In this document: positions 47,120 to 60,100 of the stretch, in pieces
Layout: every line of letters starts with the position of its first letter
Numbering within the stretch: position 1 is the stretch's first letter
NCBI GenBank assembly: GCA_023374025.1
Contig: SIJG01000021.1
Location: forward strand, 831,675 to 895,674
From: Heterodera schachtii
Lineage: Eukaryota > Nematoda > Chromadorea > Rhabditida > Heteroderidae
DNA length: 64,000 bases
Reading direction: 5' to 3'
Program-made: the position numbers and the translations under genes
Notes under the pieces: generated by a model
What the model was told of the DNA's origin: nothing
Databases searched by the model: none
The model's input: the letters and a program-made list of their open reading frames with translations, nothing else

Positions 47120-47798
47120 TATCGCTAAAATAATTACACAAATTTTTGTTCGGCTGAAATTTTTGAGTTTAAATTGAATTCGCCAGCAGAAAGTGCCGAG
47201 CAAATGAATGAATGAAAGACTTTGGTTTATCATTCCCAAAAATTTGAATAAAATGATCCTTAATTTGACCAAATGTATCAGGGAAATTACTCTTCTCGCA
47301 TTTGTGCGCGACACGCGAGAATTTTATGCACTGACGAAAAGAGGGGTCAGAGTGCAAATTTCGCGGGATATTTTTATTTTTGATTTTTTGCGGAATTCAA
47401 AATTCCGGTCTCAAAAATTCTGAACCAATCAATTGTTTGTTTGTAAAAAATAATTACTTAAAACAATTCCAAAAATTTGGAGTATTAAAGTAAAAAAAAT
47501 CTAGCGCATTCTCGCATTTTATTTTTGCTTTCGCAACGACCTATTTAAAAACGAGATTTTCTCATACCAATTGAGCTTTATTCTAATTCAATAATGTATG
47601 AAAATACAAAACATTTTTAAAAACTAGTCAAACTAATTTGACAGCCAAATAATCGGAATGAACTCCAAAATCATCTCATTGACTCATTTTCATTGTTTGT
47701 GTGAGCCGGTCAATCCGGGCATAGAAATCACACTGTCCGTGCCAGGCACATTTCGTTGGGAGTGATCACCTTAAGGGTATCGCATAACGAATAAAGAA

Positions 47799-48500
47799 TT
47801 AATTATTCTCTCTAATTGGTTTACCCTTGGGGCCGTCAAATGGCACTTTGGCAATGCCAATGCCAAACTCGGCACATTTCGCGTCAATTCCACTGATTTG
47901 CTGACCAAACTGGGCACTCAATGCCTGCCATTCGTTGTTGTTGCTGGCATGGGAAGAAGCGGAGGCGGCAATGGCGAACATGGCACGGACGAAGCCGAGG
48001 CTGTGGGCACACTCATCAAAAAGGGGAAAAAACATACAATTATTTAAAATTAAAAATAAAATAATTATTACGGGTGGGACTGACCCATTTAAAATAAAAA
48101 TAAGTAAGGTATATTATTATTGCTTAATTGGCTTAGTTTGATCCATTAGTCCATCAATACCATAAGAGTGAGTGCCAAGAGATGCTTCGATGTCGGCCAA
48201 AAGAGTTGCGTCGCCGCCCTTCGAGCAGCCGATCAGTTGGCCTTTCAATGCGCCCGCAACACTTTTGGCATCCGAACAAAGCGATGACTTGGAAAAAGAA
48301 TGGGCGAAAGTGCCAACGTAATTGGCCATCAGCGAAACCACTTTTTGACTGCCGGGACAGCACGGATCTGTCGAAAAGCAATTAATTATAATTATAGTTA
48401 ATTAAGAAAATAATTTATTACGCGGTGCCGAAATGAAACATTTACACAACAAACAGAAAATTGTGACGATGGCGAGTAGAGAGACGGACGGAGAAGCCAT
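47799..48500 (-). CDS. Small secreted protein, duplicated family, member C
   Basis: Exons 48422-48500, 48161-48367 and 47799-48011. Signal peptide MASPSVSLLAIVTIFCLLCK. Exon 2 is as in member B but with CSKGG. Exon 3 is the most divergent of the four (AMFAIAASASS, QALSAQFGQQISGIDAK), with changes that preserve the frame. One base is missing near 47822, so the end reads KGKPIRENN instead of KGKTN. Same unresolved intron 2 phase as A, B and D. Divergent partner of D. Confidence 0.6.
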
Positions 48501-48840
48501 TTTTGAAGGATCTTTGGCTGATTTAATGAAATGAATTAATGATGCTGATTGGTTGGTTGATGGGATTGTCTTAATCGTTTTGCTTAAATACGCTTTTAGT
48601 CGCAAAAATGCCATCCATAGAATGGCATATCCTATGTTGGCATTTGTAGACAAATATTTTGAAAATATCCAACAATTTCCTCTTAAAAAGAAAAAGCCGT
48701 CGCCAGCCAATGCCAACTTGGAAAGAATGTCGGCACTTTTTCGATTAAAAGCGTATTTAAACATTGCGAATAAGCCAACCAATACCAACCAATCAGCATC
48801 ATTAATTCATTTCATTAAATCAGCCAAAGATCCTTCAAAA
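48501..48840. promoter_or_regulatory. Shared head-to-head promoter region of members C and D
   Basis: A 340-bp region between divergent start codons. GGCTGATTTAATGAAATGAA at 48520 recurs inverted near 48825, and GATGCTGATTGGTTGG recurs inverted near 48790. It holds ATGCCATCCATAGAATGGCA (about 48608) and another TGGCAT, matching the core at 21667 in the other copy. Confidence 0.45.
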
Positions 48841-49544
48841 ATGGCTTCTCCGTCCGTCTCTCTGCTTGCCATCGTCGCTATTTTCTGTTTGCTAAGCAAA
48901 TGTTGCATTTCGGCACCGCGTAATAAATTATTTTCTTAATTAACTGTAATTAATTAATTAGTTAATTAATTGCTTTTTCAACAGATCCGTGCTGTCCCGG
49001 CAGTCAAAAAGTGGTTTCGCTGATGGCCAATTACGTTGGCACTTTCGCCCATTCTTTTTCCAAGTCATCTCTTTGTTCGGATGCCCAAAGTGTTGCGGGC
49101 GCATTGAAAGGCCAACTGATCGGCTGCTCGAAGGGCGGCGATGCAACTCTTTTGGCCGACATCGAAGCATCTCTTGGCACTCACTCTTATGGTATTGATG
49201 GACTAATGGATCAAACTAAGCCAATTAAGCAATAATAATATACCTTACTTATTTTTATTTTAAATGGGTCAGTCCATTCACCTGTAATAATTATTTTATT
49301 TTTAATTTTAAATAATTGTATGTTTTTTCCCCTTTTTGATGAGTGTGCCCACAGCCTCGGCTTCGTCCGTGCCATGTTCGTCATTGCCACCTCCGCTTCT
49401 TCCCATGCCAGCAACAACAACGAATGGCAGGAATTGAGTGCCCAGTTTAGTGGGCAAATCAATGAAATTGACTCAAAATGTGCCGAGTTTGGCATTAGCA
49501 TTGCGAAAGTGCCATTTGACGGCCCCAAGGGTAAAACCAATTAG
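48841..49544 (+). CDS. Small secreted protein, duplicated family, member D
   Basis: Exons 48841-48919, 48985-49191 and 49344-49544. Signal peptide MASPSVSLLAIVAIFCLLSK; mature part begins near HPCCPGSQKVV. Exon 2 matches A (SDAQSVAGALKGQLIGCSKG). Exon 3 contains NEIDSKCAEFGISIAK and ends KVPFDGPKGKTN. Positions of the five mature cysteines are conserved in all four members. By position in the inverted duplicate, D corresponds to A. Function unknown. Confidence 0.6.
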
Positions 49545-49945
49545 AGAGAATAATTAATTTCTTATGCGATCCCTTAAGGTGATCACTCCCAACGAAATGT
49601 GCCTGGCACTGACAGTGTGATTTCTATGCCCGGATTGACCGGCTCACACAAACAATGAAAATGAGTCAATGAGATGATTTTGGAGTTCATTTTGTTATTT
49701 GTCCGTCAATTAGTTGTTGGATTAGTAATTTAGCAAAAAATAATTATTAAACCGCTTAATTGGAATATGTTTTGCATAGACTTATTTAATTGAAAATACG
49801 ATTATTAAATCATTGGCATTTATTTATCGATACTTTTTGCTTGCAAATTCATTTATCGCCCACTCTTTCCAACTTCGTTCGCCAACGCATTGAACATATT
49901 AGTTGGCCAAGCTCAACAAATACAATTGGAAAATAAAATGGCTAA

Positions 49946-50729
49946 TTTCGAAGAGTTGATCTGTTTGATTGAGTTAAAAAACACTTTATATCTGTGCATT
50001 AAATTTAATTCCGCTGTCAGAAAATGTGCAAGAATTGTTGCTCAACAAAGAAGTAATAAGTAATAACCACGACAGTGTGGCAGGGATGCCATTCCGAGGC
50101 CCCAAAAATTTTCGGAAATCAGAATGCCGAACTCAAAAACGTCGGAATCGGAAACTGTTGAAAAATATAAAATATAATAAAATTTTATAAATTTTTAATA
50201 AGCTATATTTTAAATCTTAACCAAGGTAAAGTGATTTCAAAAACTTTTTGGGAACATTGGTGGGGGGGGGGGGGGGTCCGGTTCAGTAGCATTAACTTTA
50301 TTCAGAAATTTGAAAAACTTTTGAAAAAATATATAAAAATTTAATAATTTAATTCCTTTTCATAAGAGAAGGAATTGAGTCAGGGCAAGAATAAAAATGG
50401 ACTACATACAATAGACTTTATACATTTGCTGAATGGAAATTAGGATTACCCAAGGAATGCCATCGTTCTGTTCCAATTCACCAATTTTGGTGGTATCATT
50501 TTAAATGCTGCCTCATGAAAATTTTGTCTCGGCAAAATGTGCAGAATAATAAAGACAGATTCATGGCAATATTTTTTTTTGTTTATTAACTATTCCAATA
50601 AATATTTATCGTACATCCGTTACAGTATGCATTTTTTCACACCGTTCGGTTGCTTTTTTCCGTTTGGCATTCCGTTTCCCTCTCTCTCTCTCTCTGTCTC
50701 TCTCTCGCTTTTTCTTTCGGCTCCTCTCA
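49946..50729. other. Spacer with poly-G tract
   Basis: No gene seen; G homopolymer near 50262 and CT-rich microsatellite at 50681-50710. Confidence 0.5.
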
Positions 50730-51178
50730 TCACTTTCCGCCGCTTTGCTGGTTGATGACCACGTTTATGATGTTGATGCACACCCATCCCGTCTTCTGGG
50801 TGTACGCCCATTGGTACTGCGGTCCTCGCCCGTTGCATCCGTTCTGTTGGTTTATGTTCACATTGGCAATGTTCGCCGCGCCGCCACCGCCCGGCGCAGG
50901 CGCACCGCCGCCACCGCCGCCACCGCCTCCAGCACCATAGACATCGCCGCCGTACTCTCCGCGTTTCACGCGCTGAAAATGGAGGAAAATTGGATACAAA
51001 AATGAGTCGGCGCATTTTGGCCACCTGCGGCACATCAATTTTATCTTCCTTCAGATGAACGGACGAAAGAACAACGGACACCTGCAAAAGAAGGGGTAAT
51101 TAACTAATTAGCTCCATTTAAAAGCTAAAACTTTACTAAAACGAGCAGGAAAAAGACCATTGGGTACGTTGGATTCAT
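50730..51178 (-). CDS. Secreted Gly-rich protein with basic processing site (113 aa)
   Basis: Exons 51137-51178, 51025-51081 and 50730-50972 (342 bp), GT-AG and in phase. The signal peptide spans exons 1 and 2 (MNPTYPMVFFLLVL, VSVVLSSV). A short acidic segment (KEDKIDVPQ) is followed by RVKRGEYGGDVYG, where RVKR is a good furin/kexin-type site. The predicted mature part has a poly-Gly run, GAPAPGGGGAANIANVNINQ and QNGCNGRGPQYQWAYTQ, and ends WVCINIINVVINQQSGGK. Two cysteines could form one bond. The NVNINQQ and NVVINQQ sequences form a repeat around the Cys pair. Resembles nematode Gly-rich secreted or antimicrobial-type peptides only in composition; family not assigned. The frame seen when intron 2 is retained is Arg-rich and less plausible. 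Confidence 0.68.
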
Positions 51179-52036
51179 AATGCAAAAAGAGAATTAAAAA
51201 GACGAAGCGCACAAGAAATTAGATTGTGTTTGGAACAATTGCGTGATTTCTTCAGTTTTTGGTCCCCCTTTTATTGGCACATTTTCCACCGAACAAATTC
51301 AAATTACGCATACCCCAAGGGCGGGTGATTAATGATTTTAATGAGTGTTCATTAATAAAATACGAAATGCATTAAATATAAGGCCAAAAAAATGTATAGG
51401 AAAAGGTTAAATGAAGCACTTGTGAAGAGAGAAAAAAGAGCAAACGATGCTTATTAAGCGAAGCATTGAAATGAATGGCAAAGGCCAAAAATCATTTGGA
51501 AAAAAGCAAAAAATGAAAAGGTCAAAAGGCATTTGGTGAAAAATTAAAATTGCTTATTTTGCAAAGTTTTGTCTAAAATTCAAATTTTTGGAGGATAGCT
51601 TGTCCAAATTTTCAAGATTTATAAATTTTAGTGAATTTCTAGAGAATTCGACGATAAATTTCGGACAATACATTTTACGGAAACAAATTTTTAAAAGATT
51701 TATTTTTTTTAAACAAAATTTTAGCAATTTCCATGTGTTTTTTAAATTATTACGGATTTTGTCATTTTGGCACCCCCGTAATTACGGATTTCAGTAAATT
51801 AAAAATACAGTTACGTCCAATCGATACATAAAATTAAAAAATGAAAAACAATAAAATAAATTGATAAAAATTTAATTGAATTATGCTATGAATTTCTGTG
51901 AAACCGAGCAATTCTCTTCAAAATTATTTGCGTGTGTATCAGACGAGAACAGCCAATGTCATCCGGATTTTTGCACACACAGCTAAAAGTGGAACAAATT
52001 TAATAGCCAAAATTAAGCTTTAAAAAATAGACAAAA
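51179..52036. other. Spacer
   Basis: AT-rich; no gene seen. Confidence 0.5.
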
Positions 52037-52216
52037 TTAGATGGCATACGCTTTTTGATCACAAAAGCATCCCAAAGTGATTTTTTGACCATTTGCCATT
52101 GAGCACGAATTATCCGTAGGGCCATCCGCCGCCGTAAGCAATTCGTCATTGCCAAAAATGGGAGAAAAGGATGGAAAAAGGAGCGGAAAGAGAAGAACAA
52201 AAACCGACAATGGCAT
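52037..52216 (-). CDS. Small secreted peptide (59 aa), single exon
   Basis: ATG at 52216 opens a strong signal peptide (MPLSVFVLLFPLLFPSFSPI). The mature part is about 37 residues (NDELLTAADGPTDNSCSMAN, GQKITLGCFCDQKAYAI), with three cysteines, then TAA at 52037-52039. The frame that overlaps it at 52000-52200 is basic and lacks a signal. Unknown function; length and architecture resemble small effector candidates. Confidence 0.5.
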   Translation of the reverse strand: MPLSVFVLLFPLLFPSFSPIFGNDELLTAADGPTDNSCSMANGQKITLGCFCDQKAYAI

Positions 52217-52886
52217 TTGAATTAAAAAGAAAACAAATTAATATGAATTAATTAATTAGGTGGGGCAAAAGATGGATAAATAATCTTGAATTAACTAATA
52301 ATAATGATAAGTTGATGACGATTAGTATTGAGATGAGCTGCATAAACGATTGATCAATAAAACACTAATCGGGGACTAAACAGGTTGCTGAACAAAGCGC
52401 ACCCAAATTCACCTCAAAATTTCGCTTCTTTTTTTGAAATAAGTTTATTAATTAATAATTTTCACTTTTTTATTCGTAAATTTGTTAAATTCCAATCGTT
52501 AATTTGATGAATATTTAAACTATTTTTAATTATTTGTTTTCAAAAATTGAGTCTCTCTCTCTCTCTCTCTTTTTTTTCTCTCTTCGTCCAATTAAGGTCC
52601 GCCAATCAATTAATTAATTGCACTTTGTTGGTATAATTAAATTAACTAAATTTATAAGAACACAATGCGCATTAATTAACCAGGCAAAGAAAAGACAAAA
52701 CAATGAATGATCAGTCGGTCGTTGCGTTATTTATTATCAATTATTTTTTCTCATTTGCCCTTTCTTCTTGGAAATTGACCTTTTAAACTTAATGAGTCTG
52801 AACAATTTTCACACATAAAACGAACGAATGAAATGAAAGTGAACTCATTAATTAACAAAAGACAATTTATTTAATTTGACATTCGA
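52217..52886. other. Spacer between two small secreted genes
   Basis: CT microsatellite at 52553-52571 and TTAATTAATTAA runs; no gene seen. Confidence 0.5.
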
Positions 52887-53348
52887 ATGAATTTCCATTG
52901 CTTTTATTTTGGTGGTGTCTTTTTTGTCTCATTGTTTCTTTGTTCAACAATTTTTATACAAAATTTAGCCGAATGTGTTGTCGTCCAAAATTCAATGTAT
53001 GTTAAAATTATTAATTATAATTAATTAATTGACGAATTAATTAATTATATTAATTATGGCCAAGACGAGGGGGAAGCCTTGGCAAAAGTCTAATTTTATG
53101 CGATTTTTTCCAAGTTATTAGCCAACTTAATGAATTAAAAATTTTTAGTAATCGTTTTGCGAGAAACGCAGAGAATTGCATCCAAATGAACATCGAGTCG
53201 GAGTAAATTGCAATTTTATTTTATCCATTTAAAATTTAACACCAATTTTAGTGCCAATATGGCCCAATGTTGGCGTTGCAGGTGCGGCTGTGTCAGTGAT
53301 AAATGCCTTGAAAATTGCGCCAAAAAATTTTGCCACTCGAAAAGCTAA
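52887..53348 (+). CDS. Small secreted cysteine-rich protein (86 aa)
   Basis: Exons 52887-52996, 53149-53202 and 53252-53348 (261 bp), with GT-AG introns in phase. The N-terminus (MNFHCFYFGGVFFVSLFLCS) is a signal peptide. The mature part is QNLAECVVVQNSINRFARN, then AENCIQMNIESDANMAQ, and a dense cysteine block, CWRCRCGCVSDKCLENCAKK, ending FCHSKS. Nine cysteines fall in about 60 residues. Not a recognised ShK, defensin or CLE pattern. The two introns fall between the cysteine groups. The overlapping unspliced frame at 53251-53502 lacks cysteines. Confidence 0.65.
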
Positions 53349-53978
53349 AAGTTGTGAAGAAGGAAATCGACGCTTAATGGAATATTTAAAATTGAAAATT
53401 AACTTCATTAGCATATGGATTCATCTATTTAAACTTTCCCACTTTTATTTGATAATTTCTCAATTTGATTGGCATTACCCAAAAACAAATTTATTATCTT
53501 GACTAAATTGCCATATTATGCTTTTTAATCTTTTCTCCACTTTAGACCTTCAAATGCTTTAAAATCCCCTTTTACAGATTTAATACCAAAGATAAATGAA
53601 GCAAAAAAAAGATTCCCTTTGTATGGAAAGTTACAAAAGCTTGGAATTAACTCGATTTAGAGCTCATCAAAACAAATTCTTTTAATCAATTCAGAATTAA
53701 AATGATCAAATTTGAATAAGTGTTTTTTCAAATTTATTTAATTAGTAATTGGGACAAAAAGTTTTCCGTTTGTAGAACTTTAAATAGAAGGACATGTTTA
53801 GTAAATTTCATTTTTGAACTATCATTGAATATTTTGTACAAGCGTAGTAAATAAACAATTTCGAACCGGATGATTTATGGAAAGTTCAAGCCGACAGAAT
53901 CTGATCGATTTTGTCCTCTGCGCCTGCTGCTGCCGATGGTGCCGGGGCTTTTGACTGTCCTCGCTGATCTGACGGCAC
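53349..53978. other. Spacer
   Basis: AT-rich to 53870; no gene seen. Confidence 0.5.
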
Positions 53979-55705
53979 TCAGTGTGCCGTTGTTTGGTCT
54001 GCCAATTTCGGTGCTGCCGAAACAATGCGGGAGTTGAACGGTCCGAATTCGCCCCGTATTTTGGCCGTCGGTTTGCCTGGCCGACTGACCACCAAAACAA
54101 CGGCGGTGCCAATTTTGTTATTACGCCCAAATGTCGTCGGAGAACACTTTTTCACCAATTGGACAATGTTTCTCCATTCTTTTCGCATCGCTTTTTGGTG
54201 TTCGCTGCTGAAATATTTATGTATTTAATATTTAATATTTATTGTTTTGTTTGGTTAATTAACGGACGGATGCCTTTGGGAATCGAATTTGTCACAGACA
54301 GAACCATCCAACAAAAGCCGCCATTTGACCACTTTTTGCCACCATTTTTGAAAATCTTGCCACCATTTTAAGCTAGAGATGGCATTTGTGACTATGATTT
54401 AATGTTTCGTTTTGTTTTTACCTGTGAAAAAATAGGACAGGCGTTTCAAAAGTCCCACACACACAAACGAAGCAATTAATCACACTGTTGGCCAGAAATT
54501 TTTGGAGGTTTAAGTCGTCATCCCCAAAATGAATTGAAACGACAAAAAATGCGATAATTCCGCCGGACCAACCGACGACTTGGAGCAAAAGAATGAGCGA
54601 AATGGACTTGAAAATGAAAGGTGGTGAGGCGAAAACCGCTGAAAATGGAGAAAGGTTGAACATTCAAATGTATTTTAAAATATTAAAATTAAATGAATGC
54701 TTTTAATTTAATTTAATTTATTTTTTTAAATTTTCACACTTATTCCATTCGCTTTTCGTTCGTCCCATTTTAATTTGGCGTAAAGAATCAAATAGCAAAT
54801 GACGGATGAGTAAATAATACAAATATTAGCAAATGTTGCAATTATAACACCGTCATGGCCCAACGAAGAGCCCATCGTACACATTGTTTTACTAAAAATG
54901 AAAGAAATGAAATAACATAATCAATGATTTTTAATATTGCATTAAAAAGTTGAAAATAAATTTAATATTGTTAATTAATTAAGAAATTAATTAATTAGGT
55001 AATTACTCGTTTGGTTGCGCCAGTAGATTTGTGTACAACAAATTGGTTGTGTATAACGGATAAAGCACAGAAAGAATGAAGAGAACGGCAGAATAAAATT
55101 TGGCATTTCTTTTTCGGTACCTAAAATAAATTAAGATAAAAATTATAATTAATATTTCTTTATTATGACAAACAATTAATTATTATCAATTAAAAAACTG
55201 ACCAAATGGGAAAGAAAACGCAAAGCAAACGATCGAAGCCAATGGCAAACATCAGAGTGAAGATGTTTACGAGAAAGGCAAACAGAACGGATTGGAAGCA
55301 AAAGCATGTGGAATTGGAGAAGAAGCTTCGCTGGTCGGAGGAGGGCCACAAAAGCACAGAGAGAGGGAGGAAAAGCTGAAAAAAGCCGAAAATGCTGGAC
55401 AAGCGTTGCAAAGCGATCAAAATGTGACAAGCGTTGTGCAATGAGCTAAAAATGAAAAATAAAGAAATAAATAAATAATTAATTAGGTAAATTGATAACC
55501 GATTTTTTATGGTCGTAATTATTAAAAAAGTGTCAAAAACAATGCCACAAATGTTAACAAAGGCGTTAATGAAGAGCATCAAAAGAAGCGGGACAGAATG
55601 TTTTGATTCGTTTAGGAATTTCTAAAAAAATCAAATTTATTTTAAAAAAGTTAATAAAATTCTTACCAAATCCAATCCATAAGATTCAGCAGTTGTGTTT
55701 TCCAT
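53979..55705 (-). CDS. Seven-transmembrane receptor (nematode serpentine, Srsx-like)
   Basis: Probable neuronal G-protein-coupled chemoreceptor of 371 aa. Exons 55667-55705, 55500-55621, 55203-55445, 55007-55120, 54740-54891, 54422-54638 and 53979-54207 sum to 1116 bp with clean GT-AG junctions. Extracellular start MENTTAESYGLDL carries a glycosylation motif (NTT). Transmembrane segments are visible as LLLMLFINAFVNICGIVF (TM1), ILIALQRLSSIFGFFQLF (TM2), SVLFAFLVNIFTLMFAIG (TM3) followed by FDRLLCVFFPIWYRKRN (DRY-like motif), FYSAVLFILSVLYPLYTT (TM4), GVIIATFANICIIYSSVI (TM5), ISLILLLQVVGWSGG (TM6) and NSVINCFVCVCGTFETPVLF (TM7). The intracellular tail starts SEHQKAMRKEW. The DRL after TM3 and FETPVLFF before the tail resemble Srsx/Srx families; ligand unknown. 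Confidence 0.85.
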
Positions 55706-57128
55706 TAATTTTTTTTAAAGATTCGATCGCTTGCTGGAAAATTTTTTTTTAAAATTAAGCGTTCATCATAAAGCAAGGAAACTCAGCCATTATTTATATA
55801 AACGATTTTTCATGAAATTGTTAATTGCATTTCTTTTTGCATGCCCACGCAATGGTTAGCAAATCTAAAAAGTGTCAATGACGTAATATTTAATTTAATT
55901 TTATTTAAATTTAAGCCTAGAATAAAATCATAACTTAGCTCAAAGTTAATAAAATTAAACAATTTTGGTATTGAGCCATAGAAACGTCATTAAATTTTTT
56001 ATATGACCATAAAATAAAACACATTTAATAAAATTAAATAATAATAATAAAATTTAAATATTACTATCATTGATATTTTTTAGGTTCGGTAAATTTGTCT
56101 GAAGAATGTCCATTTTTATTTTGAACCCAAGCATTACGAAACGGCACTTTGAAAAAGGGTAACATACTAATAAATTTTAAGAATGAAGGCATTTTCCGTT
56201 TTGTGGTCCAAAATGAATATCGTTAGCATTTTACCCTTTTTAACTGAGTGAAATTTAAATTCCGCAGTTCAAATAAGCCAATTTTAAATAGCCAAGCTAA
56301 TTATTTTCTCATTAACACCTTTTTTTTTTTATAATGATGTTCTAAGTTATTGGAATTGAATTTCATTTTGGCAATTCCATTTATATACCACAATATGATA
56401 CTACTTTTCCAAATTCTCATTAAAAGATAAGCTCAACAGTCATTATTTTATACAATTTTACAAGACAAATTTAAACATGGCAATTAAAAATTATTTAATA
56501 TTTCCGGTAATTAAAAGGAAATTCTTGACAAAAAAAAAATCATGAACTTTCTATTTAAAATTGGTTCAGTTGAGGTGCAATATTTTAGAATTGCATATCA
56601 GCTATTTGCACTTTTCTTTTAATCCATTTTTACTTTGATCAGATTTCCCTATATTTTCACTTTTCCACTGATCACCCAACCAATTTTATCAAAATAAATT
56701 AGAAGTATTTTCAATTGATCACATATTTGGGTGCCAATTTGTCCTCGTCGTTTTTTGATCAATTTGTTTTTTAATGTTTCGCCCAATGACTCCAATTTTG
56801 CGTGCATTTCCTTTTATTGTTTTGCTTTTCTTCTTTTCCTTCCTTTTTGATATTGTTTTATATATTTTTGAAAATTTTGGCTATTTTCTGTTTTTTTTTT
56901 AATTTTCTGTCAGTGAATTAACAGAAAATAATAAATTTAGTTTTCTTTAAAAAACAATAAAAATGGCAGGGACCTTTTAATGTTTTTTTTTTAAATTGAG
57001 CAATAAAAAATAAGCCATGAATTGTACAAAGGCATTTAAAATGAGTTTTCATCACCGCTTTTTCTCCCGAGATTTAATTTTGCCAATGAAAATGCCTTGG
57101 CATTTCGTCTGCTCTGCTTTCCTTCCGT
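55706..57128. other. Gene-poor spacer
   Basis: Very AT-rich; no gene seen upstream of the receptor or downstream of the lyase stop. Confidence 0.5.
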
Positions 57129-60100
57129 TCAAAGCACTCGCGAAAAGTCGGGGCCGGCCAGGACGGCCGCGGTTGGGCTTTCCGCCTCCTGCCTCAGCAG
57201 TTTCGGCCTGTCCGACTCCATGCGGCCCATTCGCTCCAAATGCTGTGCCACCACTTGCCACACGCGGTTGGCACGGACCAAGCCAATCACTTTTTGGATC
57301 TCGGGCTGCATGAAGCGGTCCTGCTCAAGGGCACTGGCAAAAGGGCAGAGATTTAAGAAATTTAGCCTCAATTTTAAAGAATTATATCCGTATTCAATAT
57401 TTCGGGGGATTTTAATGATCGGAAAAAATGGAATTGCTCCCCAATTATTACGGAGAAACGCTGCGGACGAGGTCGTACACCTTTTGCAATGCGTCGGTGC
57501 TTTTCAATGGCTTCAGAAATTCCATTCCCTATATTTTGCATAAATATTCAAATATCATTCAAATTCATTCTGGGTTTTTCTTATTATTTAGACACCTGAC
57601 AAGCTGCCATCAATTCCATCGCAAGCACTAAAAATGGGGTGATTAGGTTTTATTTCTGATTCTTCAAAATGAATGCAAAAATTTCGGTGTTTTGGATTTT
57701 CGAAAACCGATGTCAGATCAGATCACTACAATGTTGGGTTAGCACCTGCTTCGGTGTGTTCTACAATTTGCAGTGCCTTCCGTGCCGAAAAGCCGCCCAT
57801 TGACACGTGGTCCTCCTGGTTACAACTTGTCGGAATACTGTCCGCCTTAATTTTAGCAGTTTCACATTTAAAAATTCTCATAAGCCCAACTTCATGGAGA
57901 ATTAAGACGGTGTTAGGGGTTTCCTAAAAACTGCCAAAAAAAACTCCAAGAAATATTTAATCTTGTATTTAATAAAATTTTTTGTCATTTGTTAGCCAAT
58001 TTTCCAATTTGACCATAATGATGACAATAATATAAAACAGTAAAACTAACGAAATGCACAACACTATCTATTTTTATTGTATTAAATGAGGAAGCTATAC
58101 GAAGTCAAATTTGGCAAGATTTTGTTGAAAAAAGTTTGATTTTTGGTCTTTTAATTTTTTTAAATTTATTCATTAAATAAAAAAAAATTCGCTAAAGGTG
58201 CCTTTAAAAAAAAATCTGCATTATGACAATTGTTCCGGGACTTTTTTTTATTATTTTTAAAGTTTACTGATGATGGATGGCATAACACTTTGTTCTCGGA
58301 CACCAGACTCGCGGCACACAGTTGGACCGTCATGAAGCCCGAGTTGAGTCCGCCGTTGCGGGTCAGAAAAGTTGGAAGCCCACTGAGTTGGTGGTTCAGC
58401 AGACGCTCCAGCCGACGCTCACTCATCTGGGCCAACTCGTGCACGGCAATTGCCAAATAATCCAACACCTAAGGCAAAAATGGCATTTTAATTAGGTAGG
58501 GATAATTAACTAATTGAACTTTCAATGCAAATTAACACTTACTTTTGCCGGATATTCGCCATGGAAATTGCCGCCCGAAATCACTTCTTCAATCTCAGAA
58601 AACACCAGTGGATTGTCGGTGGCTGAGTTGATCTCCGTCTCCAAAATACCCTTCACAAATGCAATTGTGTCGTGCACAACTCCGTGGACCTGAAGCACAG
58701 AGAGAGTACTCAGAAAGCAATCATTAATTAATGAAATGGGTAATTAGGAAAGGCCCTAAATAAGGTAATTAAACATTGTAGTTGAGGAAAAGGAGCACAT
58801 CAATATTATTCCCTAAAAACATTGGTTTCTGAACCAACAATATTTCAAAATTAACAAAACAATCAGCGAACATTTTAAATAATATTTATTTTATTAAATA
58901 AAAATAAAAATGATTATTTTGCTTTTAATTTTATCATTTGCATTTTTCTTATTTCGTCTCAGCATGAGATAATTATTAGTATAAAATTTTCCTTTTTACA
59001 AAAATATATATTTTTTAATTATTCGCTTTAATTCATTTAATTTTAAAATACTTGCTTTTAAACTACTTTGTGTTAATTGGTAAACAAGAGGCTGTTGTTG
59101 ATAATGACTGACTTTTTATGCCTCGAGAGTTAAATATTTATTTTTCTTTCTTTTCCTTGCCTGGGGCACGCAGCGCAACGTGTACGCATCCTGCACCTTG
59201 CCGCAGTGCCGGTGCGATTCGGCAATCTCGGATCGGTTCAAGTCCGAGTGCAGCAACGCTCGCAGCCGACCGGCAACCAAATTTTGCCCATGGTGGGGCC
59301 GAACGAGATGGACATCTATGGGGAATGATCAATTCCAGAAAATATCTAATTTTATTTTAAAATGCCCACTTGCGTCGAATGCCCTCGTTGTGCCTTTCAG
59401 CACGTCCAAAGTCAGTGCCGCAATTACATCCGCCTGTTTCGCGATGTTTTCCGCTCGGACAACCGCTTAATTACCATGCTTATTAAGTTTACAATAGAAC
59501 AAAGATAGGTATATAAAATTTTGAATTTTTTTTTTTTTTACTTTTAGTTATCATGGGTTTTTACGTGAGTTACGTGAAAATAAACGTAAAAATCAAAAAC
59601 CGATGAAAATTAAAATAAGGATTTTGTCAGATTTTTTTTTACAAATCTGACGTAATTGCGCTCAAATTATCAAACACAAAAAATAGAAAAGAGATTGTCG
59701 ATAATTATGGACTTTCAATTAAAAATGCATTTGATCTGTGACTGACTTTTGACAGCTGTGTTCTTTTAATGGACAATCATTATCAATAAAATGTCATACA
59801 ATTTTATTTTCCATAAAACGCATGAAAACAAAATAAAGGTCAGATATTTAATCAGCGTCAAAAATTAGACAAAAAAAAAATTCATTAAAAAGGTAGGGGG
59901 CGGATAAAACTTGGTAGTACCAAAGAGCATTCGTATGATTGATTAATTATTATAATTACCCAATGCCCCCAAGGCGGAGACCAACTGAGTGCCGTTGATC
60001 AGTGCCAATCCCTCCTTGTAGCCGAGTGCCATCGGTTCCAACCCGTTCACTGCCAACACATCGCTGGCATCGGTCCAGCCGGTACGTGGTGACCACATTT

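Larger units (their letters stand above)
46990..49945. repeat. Segmental duplication, copy 2 (inverted relative to 20270-23190)
   Basis: Runs from the lectin terminal exon to the sequence encoding LNKYNWKIKW-like residues at about 49905-49945. It contains members C and D head-to-head, as in copy 1. About 24 kb separates the two copies. Identity is high across exons and introns, with small indels. Confidence 0.85.
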
